Part shown: one piece after another, positions 24,616-36,489 of the stretch
Position numbering within the stretch: position 1 is the stretch's first letter
Layout of the letters: each line of letters opens with the position of its first letter
The notes under the pieces: generated by a model
Seen by the model: the letters and a program-made list of their open reading frames with translations, nothing else
Database searches by the model: none
Told to the model about the DNA's origin: nothing
Made by a program: the position numbers and the translations under genes
Assembly: GCA_964017195.1 (NCBI GenBank)
Contig: OZ024890.1
Coordinates: forward strand, 22,319,201-22,383,200
Direction of reading: 5' to 3'
Source: Siderastrea radians
Taxonomy: Eukaryota; Cnidaria; Anthozoa; Scleractinia; Rhizangiidae
Length of the DNA: 64,000 bases

Positions 24616-25341
24616 GTAATTTCTGAGACGAAGTTATCTAAACTAAAAGTTAATGGCGGCTTGTACAAATTACTTTCTTACATCAATCATATCACTGTTC
24701 AGTTTCTATAAAAATTGTCTCAGAGGAAAACATTTCCCACAAACACAACATCGAAACAGTGCAACTACCTACTTATTTAAAACAGCGAATGGATTTAAAG
24801 AAAAGGGATTGAGCTGATCGACGTTTCACAAAAATACATGAATGCGTGACAAGTCATCTCATTTCGAAAGCAAAAGTGCAAGCAGTCCAGAAGTGAGGCA
24901 TAAATATTATAAAAGGGGACTTATAAGGAGCCGAATAAGAGATTAAAAGAAATCGATGCTGAAAAAGGCGATATTTGAAAAATTCAAGAAAATAATCGGT
25001 TTGACCTCTTAAAAGGCAGCTTCCACCAAATCAGTTCAGCCCTTTCCTCCTGAGTGTCATAATACGATATTGTTTGTTTTCTATTTCCCCTGCTACACAC
25101 AGTCGCAGAAATATGTAGTCTTATTCCCAGTTCCTTTTTCGTTCAAGATAGCCCGGGTTCTCTTCTTCCTTTGTCTCTATCTACTTTTGAACTGAACTTA
25201 CGATAATCTGCAGAGGGCACCCTGCATGTAGCTAGTGTCCATTCATTTATTAGTTCATAAAGCTACATTATAATTGCCCTGCTAGCTGGGGGAGGAAAGT
25301 TTTCCTAAAACTATGTCTTGTATGTCTTTTTTTCCACTCAG

Positions 25342-25398
25342 GCTCATGAACAAAACTGCGAGCTTGATGAAGGAACAACTGCAAGAACTGGAAAAGAA
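25342..25398 (+). pseudogene. Locus A exon 2 (heptad-like helix, intact)
   Basis: Same length, acceptor and donor as exon 2 of B, with one synonymous base change within the exon. It is itself undamaged but belongs to a broken gene. Confidence 0.75.
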
Positions 25399-26639
25399 GT
25401 ATGGGAAATGTTTGAGCAGCCTATAGCTATTGATTACAAAGGGCCACTTTTCTAAGATAACTATCTAAAACAACTATATTGCTTATATCACTATCACATT
25501 TTCAAACACGAAACTTTGAGCTTTTCGACAGCTCTATTTCTAAACCTTCTGTAATCAACCTCCGCAAACTTAAGTCTTCAGCCGCCCGATCAATTCAATG
25601 CAATTGAGTGTGCTCAAAAAAACTGTTGAGTATATACTACAATCTGACGTACAGCAATCTAAGAAACTCAGTAATTATTCCGGAGAACAGTTTAAAGGAA
25701 AAATCGTTTCCTAAACAATACAGGAATATTTCCTAACCAGAAGAACAAGAATATTCTTCAAATCTGTTTGAATTTTGGTGAATTGTACCCCCCCGAAAAA
25801 CAAAACAAAACAAAACAGCAAACTAGCAACGGCGAGCTAGGGACCTGCAAGTTGATCTGCTGGGTCCCAAAGGTCCTGAATAGTTAAACAGTTCCATTTT
25901 GAAATTTAGCTCGCTTACCTGGGTTCAGTTTGACTTGCATAAAACTAGAGGTGTGTGCAACTTTCTTATGCTTCACTTATGCTCTCCAAACATTACGCGT
26001 GCATCCATAACTTAATTCATTCAAAGAAATCCACTCCTTTCTTATTTGTTATTTCAAACAAATAATAGTGCCATGTACCGATAATATAGTCAATTAATTC
26101 AATAATCCTTTTCACAGTATGGTTTGCTTCTACCTGAGATGTCGTCAACTTCCATGTAGACAAGTTCACATTGTGGCCTCTAAAGCATTTTAGTGTTTTG
26201 GGGGCTATGTGACGTCATTCAAGATGACAACGCTTCGTTTTTTTCTGCAAAAGTGTCTTTTAAGCGTCAAAATAGCATTTTTTGAATGCCCAACATCTAC
26301 ACTATCACTGATTTAAACAATAAGTTACCTTGATTTAGCCATATATAGTTTTGAGTGAAAAAAGTTTTACTTGATTTGTAAAACACTCCTTGACCTCACT
26401 CTACTTTTTAACATTCTACATCTCGGATATTTATCAACTGATTCCTGCAAAGTCTTTTTCGAAATGTAGAGATCAGCAAATAACTACTGAAAAAAAGTAG
26501 GCGCTGACAGAAATATGTAGCCATTCTCCGAGACCTGGACCTCCGAGGACGAAAATTTCCTTCACAAAATCAGAAAAAAAAACAGCTTGCGTCAACCTCC
26601 GAAGACAAAAGACTGGCTACCATGCATCTCCAAACACTG

Positions 26640-26740
26640 CTGAGCTCAGCTGGTAGAGCCTCTGCAAAGGTATCGCAAAGGTCACAGGTTCCATGCCACC
26701 ACTGAAGCCTGCGGAATTTTTATTTTCAGGTGCCATTTGC
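26640..26740 (+). repeat. tRNA-derived SINE fragment
   Basis: GAGCTCAGCTGGTAGAGC resembles a pol III A box and GGTTCCATGCC a degraded B box, with a GTATCGCAAAGGTCACAGGTTC arrangement. A short TTTTTATTTTCAGG-type tail follows. It lies where locus A lost the region holding exons 3 and 4 of B. A true tRNA is unlikely because no acceptor stem forms. Confidence 0.6.
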
Positions 26741-27191
26741 TATTAAATTACTAATGTGATTAATGCTAACACTGATTATTAACTGGTGATCACAAAGGTC
26801 TACCCGTATAGTCAAATACATTCCTAGTCCCCTCCAGGGACTCCAGTCTCTCCAGGAAGGAACCTTCGTCACAATAATAGTTTTTTTTTACAGGCATTTT
26901 TCTATCGCCGTTTTTGGTCTCTTCCCGAAATCATTGTTTTTTAGTTATTTACATTATGAAACCTCAAATTGTCATGAACTGCTCTGCAGAATTAATGTAG
27001 CTCTTACGTTTTTCCAGACTAAAGTTAACGCTCCGGCCCGCATGAATAAAATTGAGCGCGTCCGCTGTATTGGAGGCAAGAAGTGTTCCATGTTTCGACT
27101 CAAGAGTGTAATTATTAATATTAACGAACCTAGACTTCTCACCCACTGGAAGTTACTAGAAACCTTAGCACCCAGGTTGATTATGTTTCAG

Positions 27192-27368
27192 GAAATCTAG
27201 GAAAGCCGGGAATGCCTGATACCAAGGGAGATGCTGGGAGGACTGGAAACAAGGGAGCCCAGGGACCTAAAGGCGAAACAGGACAAACAGGAGCTGGAGC
27301 GTCTGGAGTGAAGTATGTGCGCTGGGGAAGAACCACGTGTCCTAATGATACTGAGGTACTTTACAAAG
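27192..27368 (+). pseudogene. Locus A collagen exon (shortened)
   Basis: 177 nt against 216 in B. It stays in frame (phase 1 to 1) but loses the ATNVPVP break and neighbouring triplets, leaving GKPGMPDTKGDAG in which one glycine position is occupied by aspartate. It continues into VKYVRWGRTTCPNDTEVLYK. Confidence 0.78.
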
Positions 27369-27466
27369 GTAGAAATAAGCAAGTTATAATTATACAAAAG
27401 CAAGAACTCACTGAAGATTGCTTAATTTACTTCTTTACAGATATGATTCGCCGACATCAACAGAAG

Positions 27467-28590
27467 CACTTGGATACAGCAGCTGCGCCCGCGGTACGAG
27501 CAGCAGTCAAAACCGTGGTGTCCTGTCAGAGTCCTTTGAAACGCGCTGGGTCCTTTTTCCTGTTACGATTCAGAATGCTATTAAAACAAAGATAACTACA
27601 GTTTTTTGAGGGTTGTTAACAAAGGCAAGGATTTATACCGACTGAAGCGTAGATTGAGTTTACCTCGTTCAGAAAGGTTTTTTAAGTCCCTTGTTCTACT
27701 CATACACTTTTGCATTAGGAGGTTTGGTGCCCTTGCAGCAAAAGTAAAAATTAGTATGGGTGTGGCTTATGTTGGATTAACACTGTGCATCTATTAAAGG
27801 GTATGAAGAGCAACAAGACGATGACTAAAACCGTAACAAAACCAGAGTTTATTTCTTAGATCAGAAGAGTTTACTCGAGCAGTTCAATTTCCAGCGGGCC
27901 CCACTGGGATCATGATCAAATTCAATGAAACAACAACGCCATCACAAGAGCTACAAAAACAGCCGATTCCAGCAAGACTTTTTTCCATTTTGCGTGATCT
28001 GGAAAACAGAAGTTGAAGTGACATTAGCATCGTTACAAGTTGGATGGTCTTACGAGAGCTTGCTAAGAAAGAAAAAAATATCTCACACACACCCGTCTTC
28101 CGATTTGAAGTTTAATAACTCACTACCACCCAACCCAAGAGATAAGCTTTTTCTAAGCAACCGGATCAAAAATTTGTTAATCATTTTCTGATCATGAAGA
28201 ACAACTACATCTCTTAGAGTCGCCTGTGATTATAGGTTGTTGTTGTTGTTGTTTTTTTTTTTGCAACGAATCCGCTCGTGGAAAATTGTACAAGCTAGCC
28301 TATTTCCAATTTGAAGCATAAGCTGAGTTAGCACAGCCATGCAACGATGTCAAAAATTGATGATACGTCTCAATCTGAGGAACAGAAAGTTTTTCTTCAA
28401 CTTAAAAAAAGATTCATCCTGGTAAGACCAAAGGCTAAAAAGAAAACACATTTCGTAAGTATAAACTTTGTTGATCACGCAGAAATCTTAAGGGAGAGCA
28501 CAAACCTGCGTGACGTCAGGACACCACAGTTTTTCCCGCCGACAAAACTCTGATTGGTTGATTTAAATTTCACCGTATGCAAGGCAAATT
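27467..28590. other. 1.1 kb insertion in locus A intron 5
   Basis: Locus B has only ~8 bp between CAACAGAAGCA and TATTAAAGTATTTG; locus A has about 1.1 kb. No terminal repeats or coding sequence were identified. Weak inverted similarity exists between 27,513 and 28,515. Confidence 0.5.
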
Positions 28591-28646
28591 GTGTATTAAA
28601 GTATTTGCACCAGAACACTTTTAACTGCTGATTGTTTCTCTGATAG

Positions 28647-29173
28647 GTGTAATTGGTGGAGAAAATTACGGAAACCCAGGTGGTGGAGCCAACTACCTCT
28701 GCCTTCCAAACAGACCAAAGTATGGCAACTACAAAGGCGGTTATCAGAGCTCGGGGTGCATGCATGGCACTGAATATGAAGTCAAAAGTGTCAACCCTTT
28801 TAAGAAAAATCTCCATGACCATGATGCACCCTGCGTTGCTTGCTACGTCAATTCACGTGGTTCAATGCTGATGATGCCCGCACGGAATGATTGTCCATCT
28901 GGATGGACTGAGGAGTATCATGGGTACCTGATCACTGCGTCTTACAACCACCAGAACCAGAAAGATTTCATCTGTGTTGATGAGGATGCAGAGTTTGTTC
29001 CTGGAAGTGGTGCCAACCAGAATGGTGCCTTGCTGTACGTTGTGGAGGGAGTCTGTGGTTCACTCCCGTGTCTTCCGTATGTCGCCGGTCGTGAGCTGAC
29101 TTCGCCGTGTGCACCAAGTGACGTGATCAGAAGGCTTAAGGCTTTCACCAACTTCAGCGACTGCAGACACTAA
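28647..29173 (+). pseudogene. Locus A cysteine-rich C4 exon with 3' frameshift
   Basis: It follows TTCTCTGATAG and reads GVIGGENYGNPGGGANYLCL onward, matching B, until RELT. A 1-bp deletion then changes the ending to SPCAPSDV and extends it to TAA at 29171-29173, so the last conserved cysteine pair is lost. Confidence 0.83.
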
Positions 29174-29349
29174 AAACTCTTAGTCGTGCATTAACTAGCT
29201 TAAAGACTGCCTGTATTTAAATCTGAAGAAATTAGATAAAATACAACAGTCACATAATTGATTGACCAGTTTAACAAGCAAAGCACGAAGTTTGTCACTG
29301 TTTTCCGTTATATAATGCACGAATGTGGAGCCAGGGTACAAGTAACAGC

Positions 29350-29355
29350 AATAAA
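29350..29355 (+). terminator. Polyadenylation signal of locus A
   Basis: AATAAA 177 bp after the locus A stop, in 3' flank homologous to B. Confidence 0.35.
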
Positions 29356-29689
29356 CGTAAAGTGAAATCAAATAATAAGCCTTTGTCAGCTTTCATCATT
29401 GCCCCCAGTACTTACTTTTGACAAGATGCGAGAATCGAGATCTTAATCTCAGTCGCAGTAGCTCAAATTCACCCTTAAAATGGGAAAAAACATACGGAAT
29501 AATGTTGTGAATTAAAGCGTCCATTTACCTCGAGCTCAGAATCAGTACAGCACATCTGATTACGCGCAACGGACCATCGTCATTATATTTCTAGAACGTT
29601 GGAAACACGTCGCGAGCGAGTAGTTGATATATAAAGTCCCTACCGTGGGGCTTTGAGAAAAGTGCCATTGGAGCGTAACCCTGTTTCTG

Positions 29690-29920
29690 TAGCATAAAGC
29701 AACTGAAAGAATTGCCACTCCTTCTGGATGGGATGCTAGTCCATCGCAGGGTTTTCCGCAGGGGCATGTTGCTGGAACCGATTTAAACACCTGGTTAAAG
29801 AGAGACTGAGTGTTGGGGGATGTTGCTTGCCTAAGAAAACAACACGATATGGCAACTGACCAGGCCTTGAATCACCGACCTTCAGTTCTGAGGTCCAACG
29901 CGTACACTATTGACCAAATC
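29690..29920. repeat. SINE-like repeat downstream of locus A
   Basis: GGATGGGATGCTAGTCCATC followed by GCAGGG and a GAACC...ATTT(A)AACACCTGG(T)TAAAGAGAGAC block. It is aligned with copies at 43,575-43,800 and 54,515-54,655, each in the 3' flank of a collagen locus. The central phrase is common in invertebrate SINEs, from memory. Confidence 0.6.
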
Positions 29921-32014
29921 TCAACTATAACAAGAACATATGAGAACGAATCAGTAATTTTCGCAAATATGCAGATCTTATATGCTAAAATTTCCACCTC
30001 TAAAAGAGCTACCTGGCTTAAAACCATATCTCGCAGACTTTTACGAGACGTGCCGGTTAATTGTGTTTAAAGGAAAGAAAGGCGGAAAATGAGTTTCGTG
30101 TCCTTTCAGTAGAAAAAAGATGATTGTTATTTGTAGAACATTTATATAAACCAAAATTAGAGAGTGGCAAGACATTAAACAACATTTTTAATCATCGGAT
30201 GTCTTTTGGGTCTTTTCTTCTCTATTTTTGGACGCCGTTTTTCATGTTTTGGGCGGATTTGAAGGTGCGCCATCGTTTAGAATCCCACTGAGGTGATCGA
30301 AATTTCTTTCCTTTACCTTGTGCGGTCTTTATTTCCTTACTAGAGCAACGCTCAGTAAGAAGGTTCATGGGCTCACTACAATGTCAATTTTATCAAATTT
30401 TCACTTTTTTTTCGGCAAGCTTGGCAGCTGTTTTTTATAAATAGGATTATCATTTACATGTAGCCTAATAACTCACCAGTTGCGTAAAAAATGCCCGGAA
30501 AGGTACAAGGATCCTGGAAGATTGGACGACGACTAGAAAAATTGGGAATCCAAGTTCCGGGGGAGCATATTTCGTTTTGATTAAGGGTTATATGTTAAAG
30601 CATCTACAATGTGCGGCCATATATACAACTTGGTCACTGATATCATCACTATGCCAGTAGACCTAACGACAAAACTGTCCTTGTATTTCCATTTCAGAGC
30701 TAAATTGTCGCTGGAGAATACTGAGATGCAAGTTGACTGATTTAAAATCGTTCACGGGCCGAAGGAGGCCGCGTGGTCATAAGCTTAGCTCCGGTTTCCA
30801 TAGCCTGAATCGAGGAAGGGTATTATTACTCCCTCCTGAATGGGGTGCTAGTCTATCACAAGGTTGCCCTCCAAAATTTATACATAAAAGGGTACAGGGG
30901 GACAAAGTAGAGTAACTTTTTTTTTCTAAACGCGACGCGTTGCAGACCGATCGACCTTCCGGTCTAATCCGATCGATGCAGACAAATGGACCTTCCCATC
31001 TAATCCGATCGAGAGTTTGACGCGCTTTCAATTACACCATCATTCCTTTGGGAATGTTGAGTAAATACAGTAGAAAAAGTGTTTTTTCTTCAGTCTTTAG
31101 CTGCTTAGCCCATCAATGATAAGTTTTAAAATGCAGACTTTTTCTCAAAAGAACACCTGTCAAAACTACTGTCAAAAACTACTGTCAAGAACTTTAGTCA
31201 AAAGGACGTCAAAAGACAGTTTTTCATGGCGTCAGTTTTGAAGCAAACAGAACAAACTTACTTTTCTATCTATATGCACTTAGGGAAATGGATAACTTCC
31301 AATCACAATTTGAGGGAGGTGAGAATGAATTAGGCGTTTTGGTAGATTTCAGTAATAAACTATTAGTCCGGTTTCATAGTTGTGTGGAAAGATAAAAAAT
31401 GATATTGAATCGGAGAGCGAGCTAGCAATCAAATTATTTCACATTTTGAACCACTTTTTGTGAAGTTGATTTATCAGCTATAGAAATTCAGCCATATGTA
31501 CAGGCGAAGGCATAATCACTCTTTGCTTACGCATACTGTTTCGTGATTTTTGTAAGAATGACATCTGTACCTTCCTCTACCTCTGGCAGCGCTTTACAGG
31601 CCCCCAAGATAGTAGGAACGGCAGAGAAAGCGGAATCGAAAATAAAACGCATGGTGGCTGGGGACAGCTAGCGCTTTTCAGCCGTCATGTTTATTTTCGC
31701 GTTTACTCCCCCCTCCTTTCGTACTCCTTCTTCATGCGTTTTATTTGTGCGTTTTCTTTCCCACTATCTCACTGACAACTTTTGTCAGATGTTTCGGGAT
31801 AATGATGGTGCTTGTAGACGTAGTTACATGGTGTACGGACCTGAAGGACTCCTTGGTTGAATGAAAGTTTCATTAATGTGCGATCCAGATATACCGTGGG
31901 ACTTCAAGTACTTCGATGCGTGTTTTCAAATTGTTTAGAATTGAAAGGCGGATAATAGAGTTCAAAAATACTGAATCTATACTTTTCCATAATTTCCAAA
32001 GTTCTAAAACGTAA

Positions 32015-33205
32015 GGAAGGAGGTGAATAGGGGTATGCAAATCCGCCGATCCGTGCTATTTTTTGGCCCGATCTGTCGATCCGACGTTATTTTCGTTCAA
32101 ATCCGGATCCGCATTACTAAAAAAATCTCCGTGGTTTAAATATACTGCATATGGGTGTATATATATTCGTTTTCTTTTTCTTCTACAGTATTTACATCTT
32201 ACCCGAAGTTTTCTGTCTTTCTAGTGTTTGAGAAAGTAGCATTGCAGCATTAGAAAATGAATTAATAAATACTTACACAATTTGTTCTGCAATCGCAACT
32301 ACTTCGGGACTTAGGTGTTCAGAAGTTTTCGCAACAGCTTCGTCAATTCTAGCATAAAAAAAGTTGGACATTGCGGTGTGTTTCTCCGCACAATTCAGGT
32401 TTCAATTATCAAATTACTGCGAGCATGAAATAAAACCAAATCGAAAGCGTAATATGGAATGCAAGTGTCTGGTATGGCGTGTAAAGATTTTGTAACCTCG
32501 TAGTTACATCACTTTGGCCAATCTTCTAGCTTACAGCCCGTTTTAAAGTGCTAGTGGGCAGTACTCAGCTTTCTTTAAGAATTACTTTGCTTTCCGGCAA
32601 GTATTTTCCACGGTATCATCTTGGACCTCTTGATTCCATGATCTTCAACGTACTTTTTTATCACAATTACATTTTGTTCTCGATAAAATGGTCACTACAA
32701 TCTATATGTAGTCATGGGCTTTCTGACCTTTCCACTTGCCAAAAAAGACGGGTAAGTGGCTTGCCTATCTCCATTTCAAATTGCATTTGTTTTCCGGCTT
32801 AGATATAGTGTTTCAGTCGCAGTTAATCCTAGCATTAAATATGAGGGGGCAAAATATGTAAGCTGCGTCCAGTTTATCGAGTCCCCGATCACTTTGTACT
32901 CTGGCGCTCGGTCCAGCAGATGTGATTGCATAAAATTTATGCCGAGAAAAAAAAACTGAAACTGAAAAAATTAGTCCACGAAACACCAAAATACCGACCA
33001 AGGCCGACCGAAAATTAATGATCCTATCCACAATCCGAACTTCTAGACATACAGAGTCCGGAATCCGGGCCAAAATTTTCAGCTGATCCGCGATCCACAA
33101 TATTTTTTAAATCCGCCAATCCGCTTAATTTATCGCTAAAATCCTCAATCCGCGCGCAAAAAAAGTCCAAATCCGCCGATCCGCAAACCTATTCACCCCC
33201 TCCGT
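32015..33205. mobile_element. 1.2 kb repeat with short inverted ends
   Basis: The ends read GGAGGTGAATAGG and CCTATTCACCCCCTCC. Each end also carries AAATCCGCCGATCCG in direct orientation, and the right part is rich in ATCCGC-type phrases. An imperfect flanking repeat GTAAGGAA / GTAAGAGA is visible. No ORF is recognised. Confidence 0.5.
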
Positions 33206-34540
33206 AAGAGAGAGGACGTTTCTAAGATAAAAATATCCCAGAGGAAAATGAGAACCTTTAACAATAAAACTATCTTGAAATGATGACGACCATCGCAGTT
33301 AGAGATATCGACTTAAGCAGTCAATAAAAGAATATATTCAGTCTCACCAAAATCATCAGAGCGTCAATTCAGGAATAACCGAGAATAAACAATATCCTAG
33401 TAGTGTTTTGACAAGTTTTGGCCCTTAAATGTCAAAGCACTCTTAATATGTTATAATTAGGCTCTGGGTGGATAACGCATGGTTTAAAATTGCACGATAT
33501 CACAAGTGATATCAAACGTTTTCAATGTTTCTTGGATATTGCGAAAGCACCTAGAACCTAGACAGAAGAAATAGGGGGATGATCTCTAAGATTGCTCTTC
33601 CGGTTATAGGGAAAGGTTTCAAGATTGTTTGATTGATTGTTTGTTTGTTTGTTTAGTATGTCAGGCTGGGATCGAATTCATAAAAACTTGTCGCCCTGCC
33701 CACCGCCCCCCCACCACCCCCAAAAATAGACAAAGATCATTACGGCCTGTTGTCGTATTAGCGAAGTCCGCTTAGGGTCAAGTCTGCCAAGGACACTAAG
33801 GTCAGGAGTCGGTTTCGTTCGCTCCGAAATCGAGTCGGTTCGCTTACCGTCGATTCACTGCAAATGTGAGGCCTGTGTGGTTGATTCGCTCCACGTATGG
33901 AATTGTTTCGCTCCCTTTTCCGTCTATCGCTCCTTCAGCCAACCCAAACCTCCCCTTCCCAAACTGTCCCTCTTCTTAAATTAAATTAGTCCACGCCCGA
34001 TTGGTCGACCTTCCGGTCGCCATGTTTTTGGGGCTATGTCAGAGTATTTTTATGTCTTTGGGTCAAAATTCAGGTTTAATCAAAACTAAGTGCATTTTCT
34101 TATAAACCAAATGGCCTCCAAAAGGAATATCCGTAGTGAACTCTCTAAAGGATAACAAGACATAATGAGTTTATATTGGTTATGGCTAGACATGAGGGAA
34201 AAATTTCTCGAAAATAACGTCTAATGTCCTCGATTCTAACCCACCGATTAATTTTCGCTAGCACACATTGGACAAGATACATCACGTGCGTGGTACAAAG
34301 ACCAGGCGATGCCTGCCGTCCGATTTAAAATCTGTTGCCTGATTTTATTGATGAGAGAAAAACGAGAAAGGGAGTCACTTTTCCAGGTAATTATTTATCA
34401 TTATTTATTAATTTATACACAGGAAATCATCAGTTACAAATTGCTAAAAACTGTTATAAAAAATTTCCTAATATAAGCTACAAAAATCAACTGGTTTACA
34501 TGATTGCCGTCTGGGAGCCTAAGGAAGAACAGTAAGCTTT
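33206..34540. other. Region without recognised gene
   Basis: It contains a short (TTTG)n tract near 33,635 and nothing else that I can identify. Confidence 0.5.
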
Positions 34541-34895
34541 CACCTTCTTTTTAAAAACTCTAGAGAGTTACATTCCCTAGGATCCTGTGGAAGAGAACTC
34601 CATAAAGTGGCACCACTTTAGGGGAAGCTGCCCTTCAGGTACTCTGTTTAGGCGTACGCAATATAAGTTTGTTTATCGAGTTTCTTAAGCCATAATTAGT
34701 ATTGAATTTGCAAAACATATTGTCACCTCACCGAAGTGAGGTTATGTAAAGACTTGAAAACCATGATGGCCTTGTGCTTTTGTCGGTTGGAGATCAACTT
34801 TTCCCACACAAGTGCGTCCAGAAGAGAAAATGAACTAACTTCATAGTTAGATTTTGTTATGACCCTGCCAGCACGATTTGAAAGGTATTTTTTGT
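34541..34895 (-). pseudogene. CR1/L2-type LINE reverse-transcriptase C-terminal remnant
   Basis: On the minus strand the segment reads RAGRVITKSNYEVSSFSLLD, then LVWEKLISNRQKHKAIMVFK and SLHNLT, then, with frameshifts and stops, SGATLWSSLPQDPRECNSLE and FLKRR followed by TGA. This order (RA.RVIT, W..L..R...KAIM.FK.L, LK.SF...GA.LWNSLP) is the usual 3' end of ORF2 in CR1/L2/jockey-like LINEs. The rest of the element is missing, so it is a dead 5'-truncated copy. Confidence 0.78.
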
Positions 34896-34991
34896 CTTCT
34901 CAAATCTAATCACAGCGTAATAAAATCGAATAGACTAACCAACTTGGATTTATTTGTATATGTAATGGCATGTCAGACCGAGTAGAAATAA

Positions 34992-35572
34992 CCCTATTCT
35001 GCCTAGGATTTTTTTGAGTTTCTTCAATAAATCTCGAAAAGTATTAATAAAAGCTCTTGCAATGAAACTTGGCACGTTTATAGCACGTCATTAGCTTACC
35101 AGATTAGGCTTATGACGTGTCAATTATGAAGTGTCATGACGTCACGATAACGTCATAAACCCGCCATTTTGAATTTGAGGACGCCATCTTGAATCCCAAA
35201 CCTGCAGTCATTCAGCTGACAATAATGTCACCAAAAAATATATGATTTTGTTCTAGGAAACATACTTAGTCAAAACAAGCACAAAAAGAAAAAACTTATC
35301 TTCTTAATCTTAAAAACGAAGGGGGGAACCTGAAAAAAGACTGAAAAAAGACAGAAAATAGTAAAAATACACTTCTGAGTAGACGGTTGCTATGGAAACG
35401 TCAATCATCATAGACACGTCATTGACACAGGAAAATTTTCTCTGATAAATTTTAGGAAAGGTCACGAGATTTGGTGATTTTCGTCTAGCCGTTTAAAAGT
35501 TATAATTCGTTAAAGTCAGCGCGGGCACAATGTGCCCCCCGCCCCCCCCCCCCCACCCCAAGGCAGAATAGG
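34992..35572. mobile_element. 581-bp TTAA-type TIR element
   Basis: Ends CCCTATTCTGCCTAGG and CCAAGGCAGAATAGG, flanked by ATAA (34988-34991) and TTAA (35573-35576). It contains a C-rich tract at 35,535-35,558. The left flank appears to be a mutated TTAA. Confidence 0.6.
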
Positions 35573-36489
35573 TTAAGGATTTCACGCGTATTTTCTTAAA
35601 ATCGCCCGAGTCGTGCAGCAACGAGGGCAATTTGTGAAAACTTTGAGAATACAAGTGAAAATTTATCCTTAATTCTACGAGGACTCAATGCGATGGTGTT
35701 TATAACACAGAGGGCAAAATGTTCCGAAAACTTTCAATGCATGCGCGTCGAAACACAATCAGCCGGCCCTCAGAATAAACAATTCTCCACACAAGCAGTT
35801 TATTAAACTGCAGCTCAGCGTATACAGAACCAAAAAACTGTCTATTATGGATATATTCACCTTATGAGATAATTACAATTCTTAATTACAAAACACACTT
35901 AAAACTCAAACTAAGTAAATTAATTTACTTGAGATGCGAAGCTTCCTTCCGCTCGCTGAATCTTGAACCAAGCAAGGTTTTCGGTAGTTTTAAAACAAAT
36001 AAACATTTGCTGTTTCCCTAAAGCATTCAGGTTCTGACCTTCTGGGATTTCTCTTCGAGCTATCACCCGATTTCCATACCATTTTTGCCAAACAACTCGG
36101 CTAAATTAAAACTCTGAGGTGATATCCTTGTGTTGAACAACTCAAAATCCAATTCAAAATCTCCTTTTCGTTTCAAGACGCTTACAAAATGCAAAAGGCG
36201 CGCTCTTGCGCTTAGCCAATCAAATGCGAGTATTTTTGACGATTGGCCAATGAGGAGTCAGTAATTTTGCCCTCGTTGGAAAGAAAATTACAAAAAAATT
36301 CCCTCTGTCTCAACCAATCAGCAATCAGTAATTTTGCCCTTTATGTTATAAAGCGACAAATGTGCTATGTCCTTCCCTGACTGTTCTCTTTACCCAGGCT
36401 CCCGCTCGGCCACAATAAAGGGCACGCGATGATCATGAAGAAATTAATCGGTGGGTCAGAACCTAACTGATCACTCGAGCTCCAAAGCA

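Larger units (their letters stand above)
24397..29173 (+). pseudogene. Short-chain collagen C4-like pseudogene, locus A
   Basis: Paralogue of locus B with several independent lesions. Exon 1 (24397-24615) keeps the start and signal core, but a 17-bp net deletion after the signal region shifts the frame and gives TAG at codon 36. In the original frame a TGA also interrupts the tail of the exon. Exon 2 (25342-25398) is intact. The counterparts of B exons 3 and 4 are missing, apparently through loss of about 1.6 kb. Collagen exon 5 (27192-27368) has lost the break and some triplets. Exon 6 (28647-29173) has a 1-bp deletion near 29102-29107, replacing the conserved LTCAVC ending with an unrelated tail. 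An Arg-to-Cys change adds an unpaired cysteine (SSGCMHG). A 4.0 kb element also separates the start codon from the TATA-like box. It could still be transcribed, but a normal product is very unlikely. Confidence 0.85.
29174..31800 (+). other. 3' flank of locus A, paralogous to locus B flank
   Basis: Non-coding sequence alignable with 42,954-45,850. It contains the polyadenylation signal, the SINE-like repeat, and a second related repeat at about 30,820-30,915 (counterpart 44,380-44,465). Confidence 0.65.

Noticed and set aside
26640..26715. tRNA gene
   Set aside because: A-box and B-box resemblance only; there is no acceptor-stem pairing and the B box is degraded, so it is called a SINE fragment.
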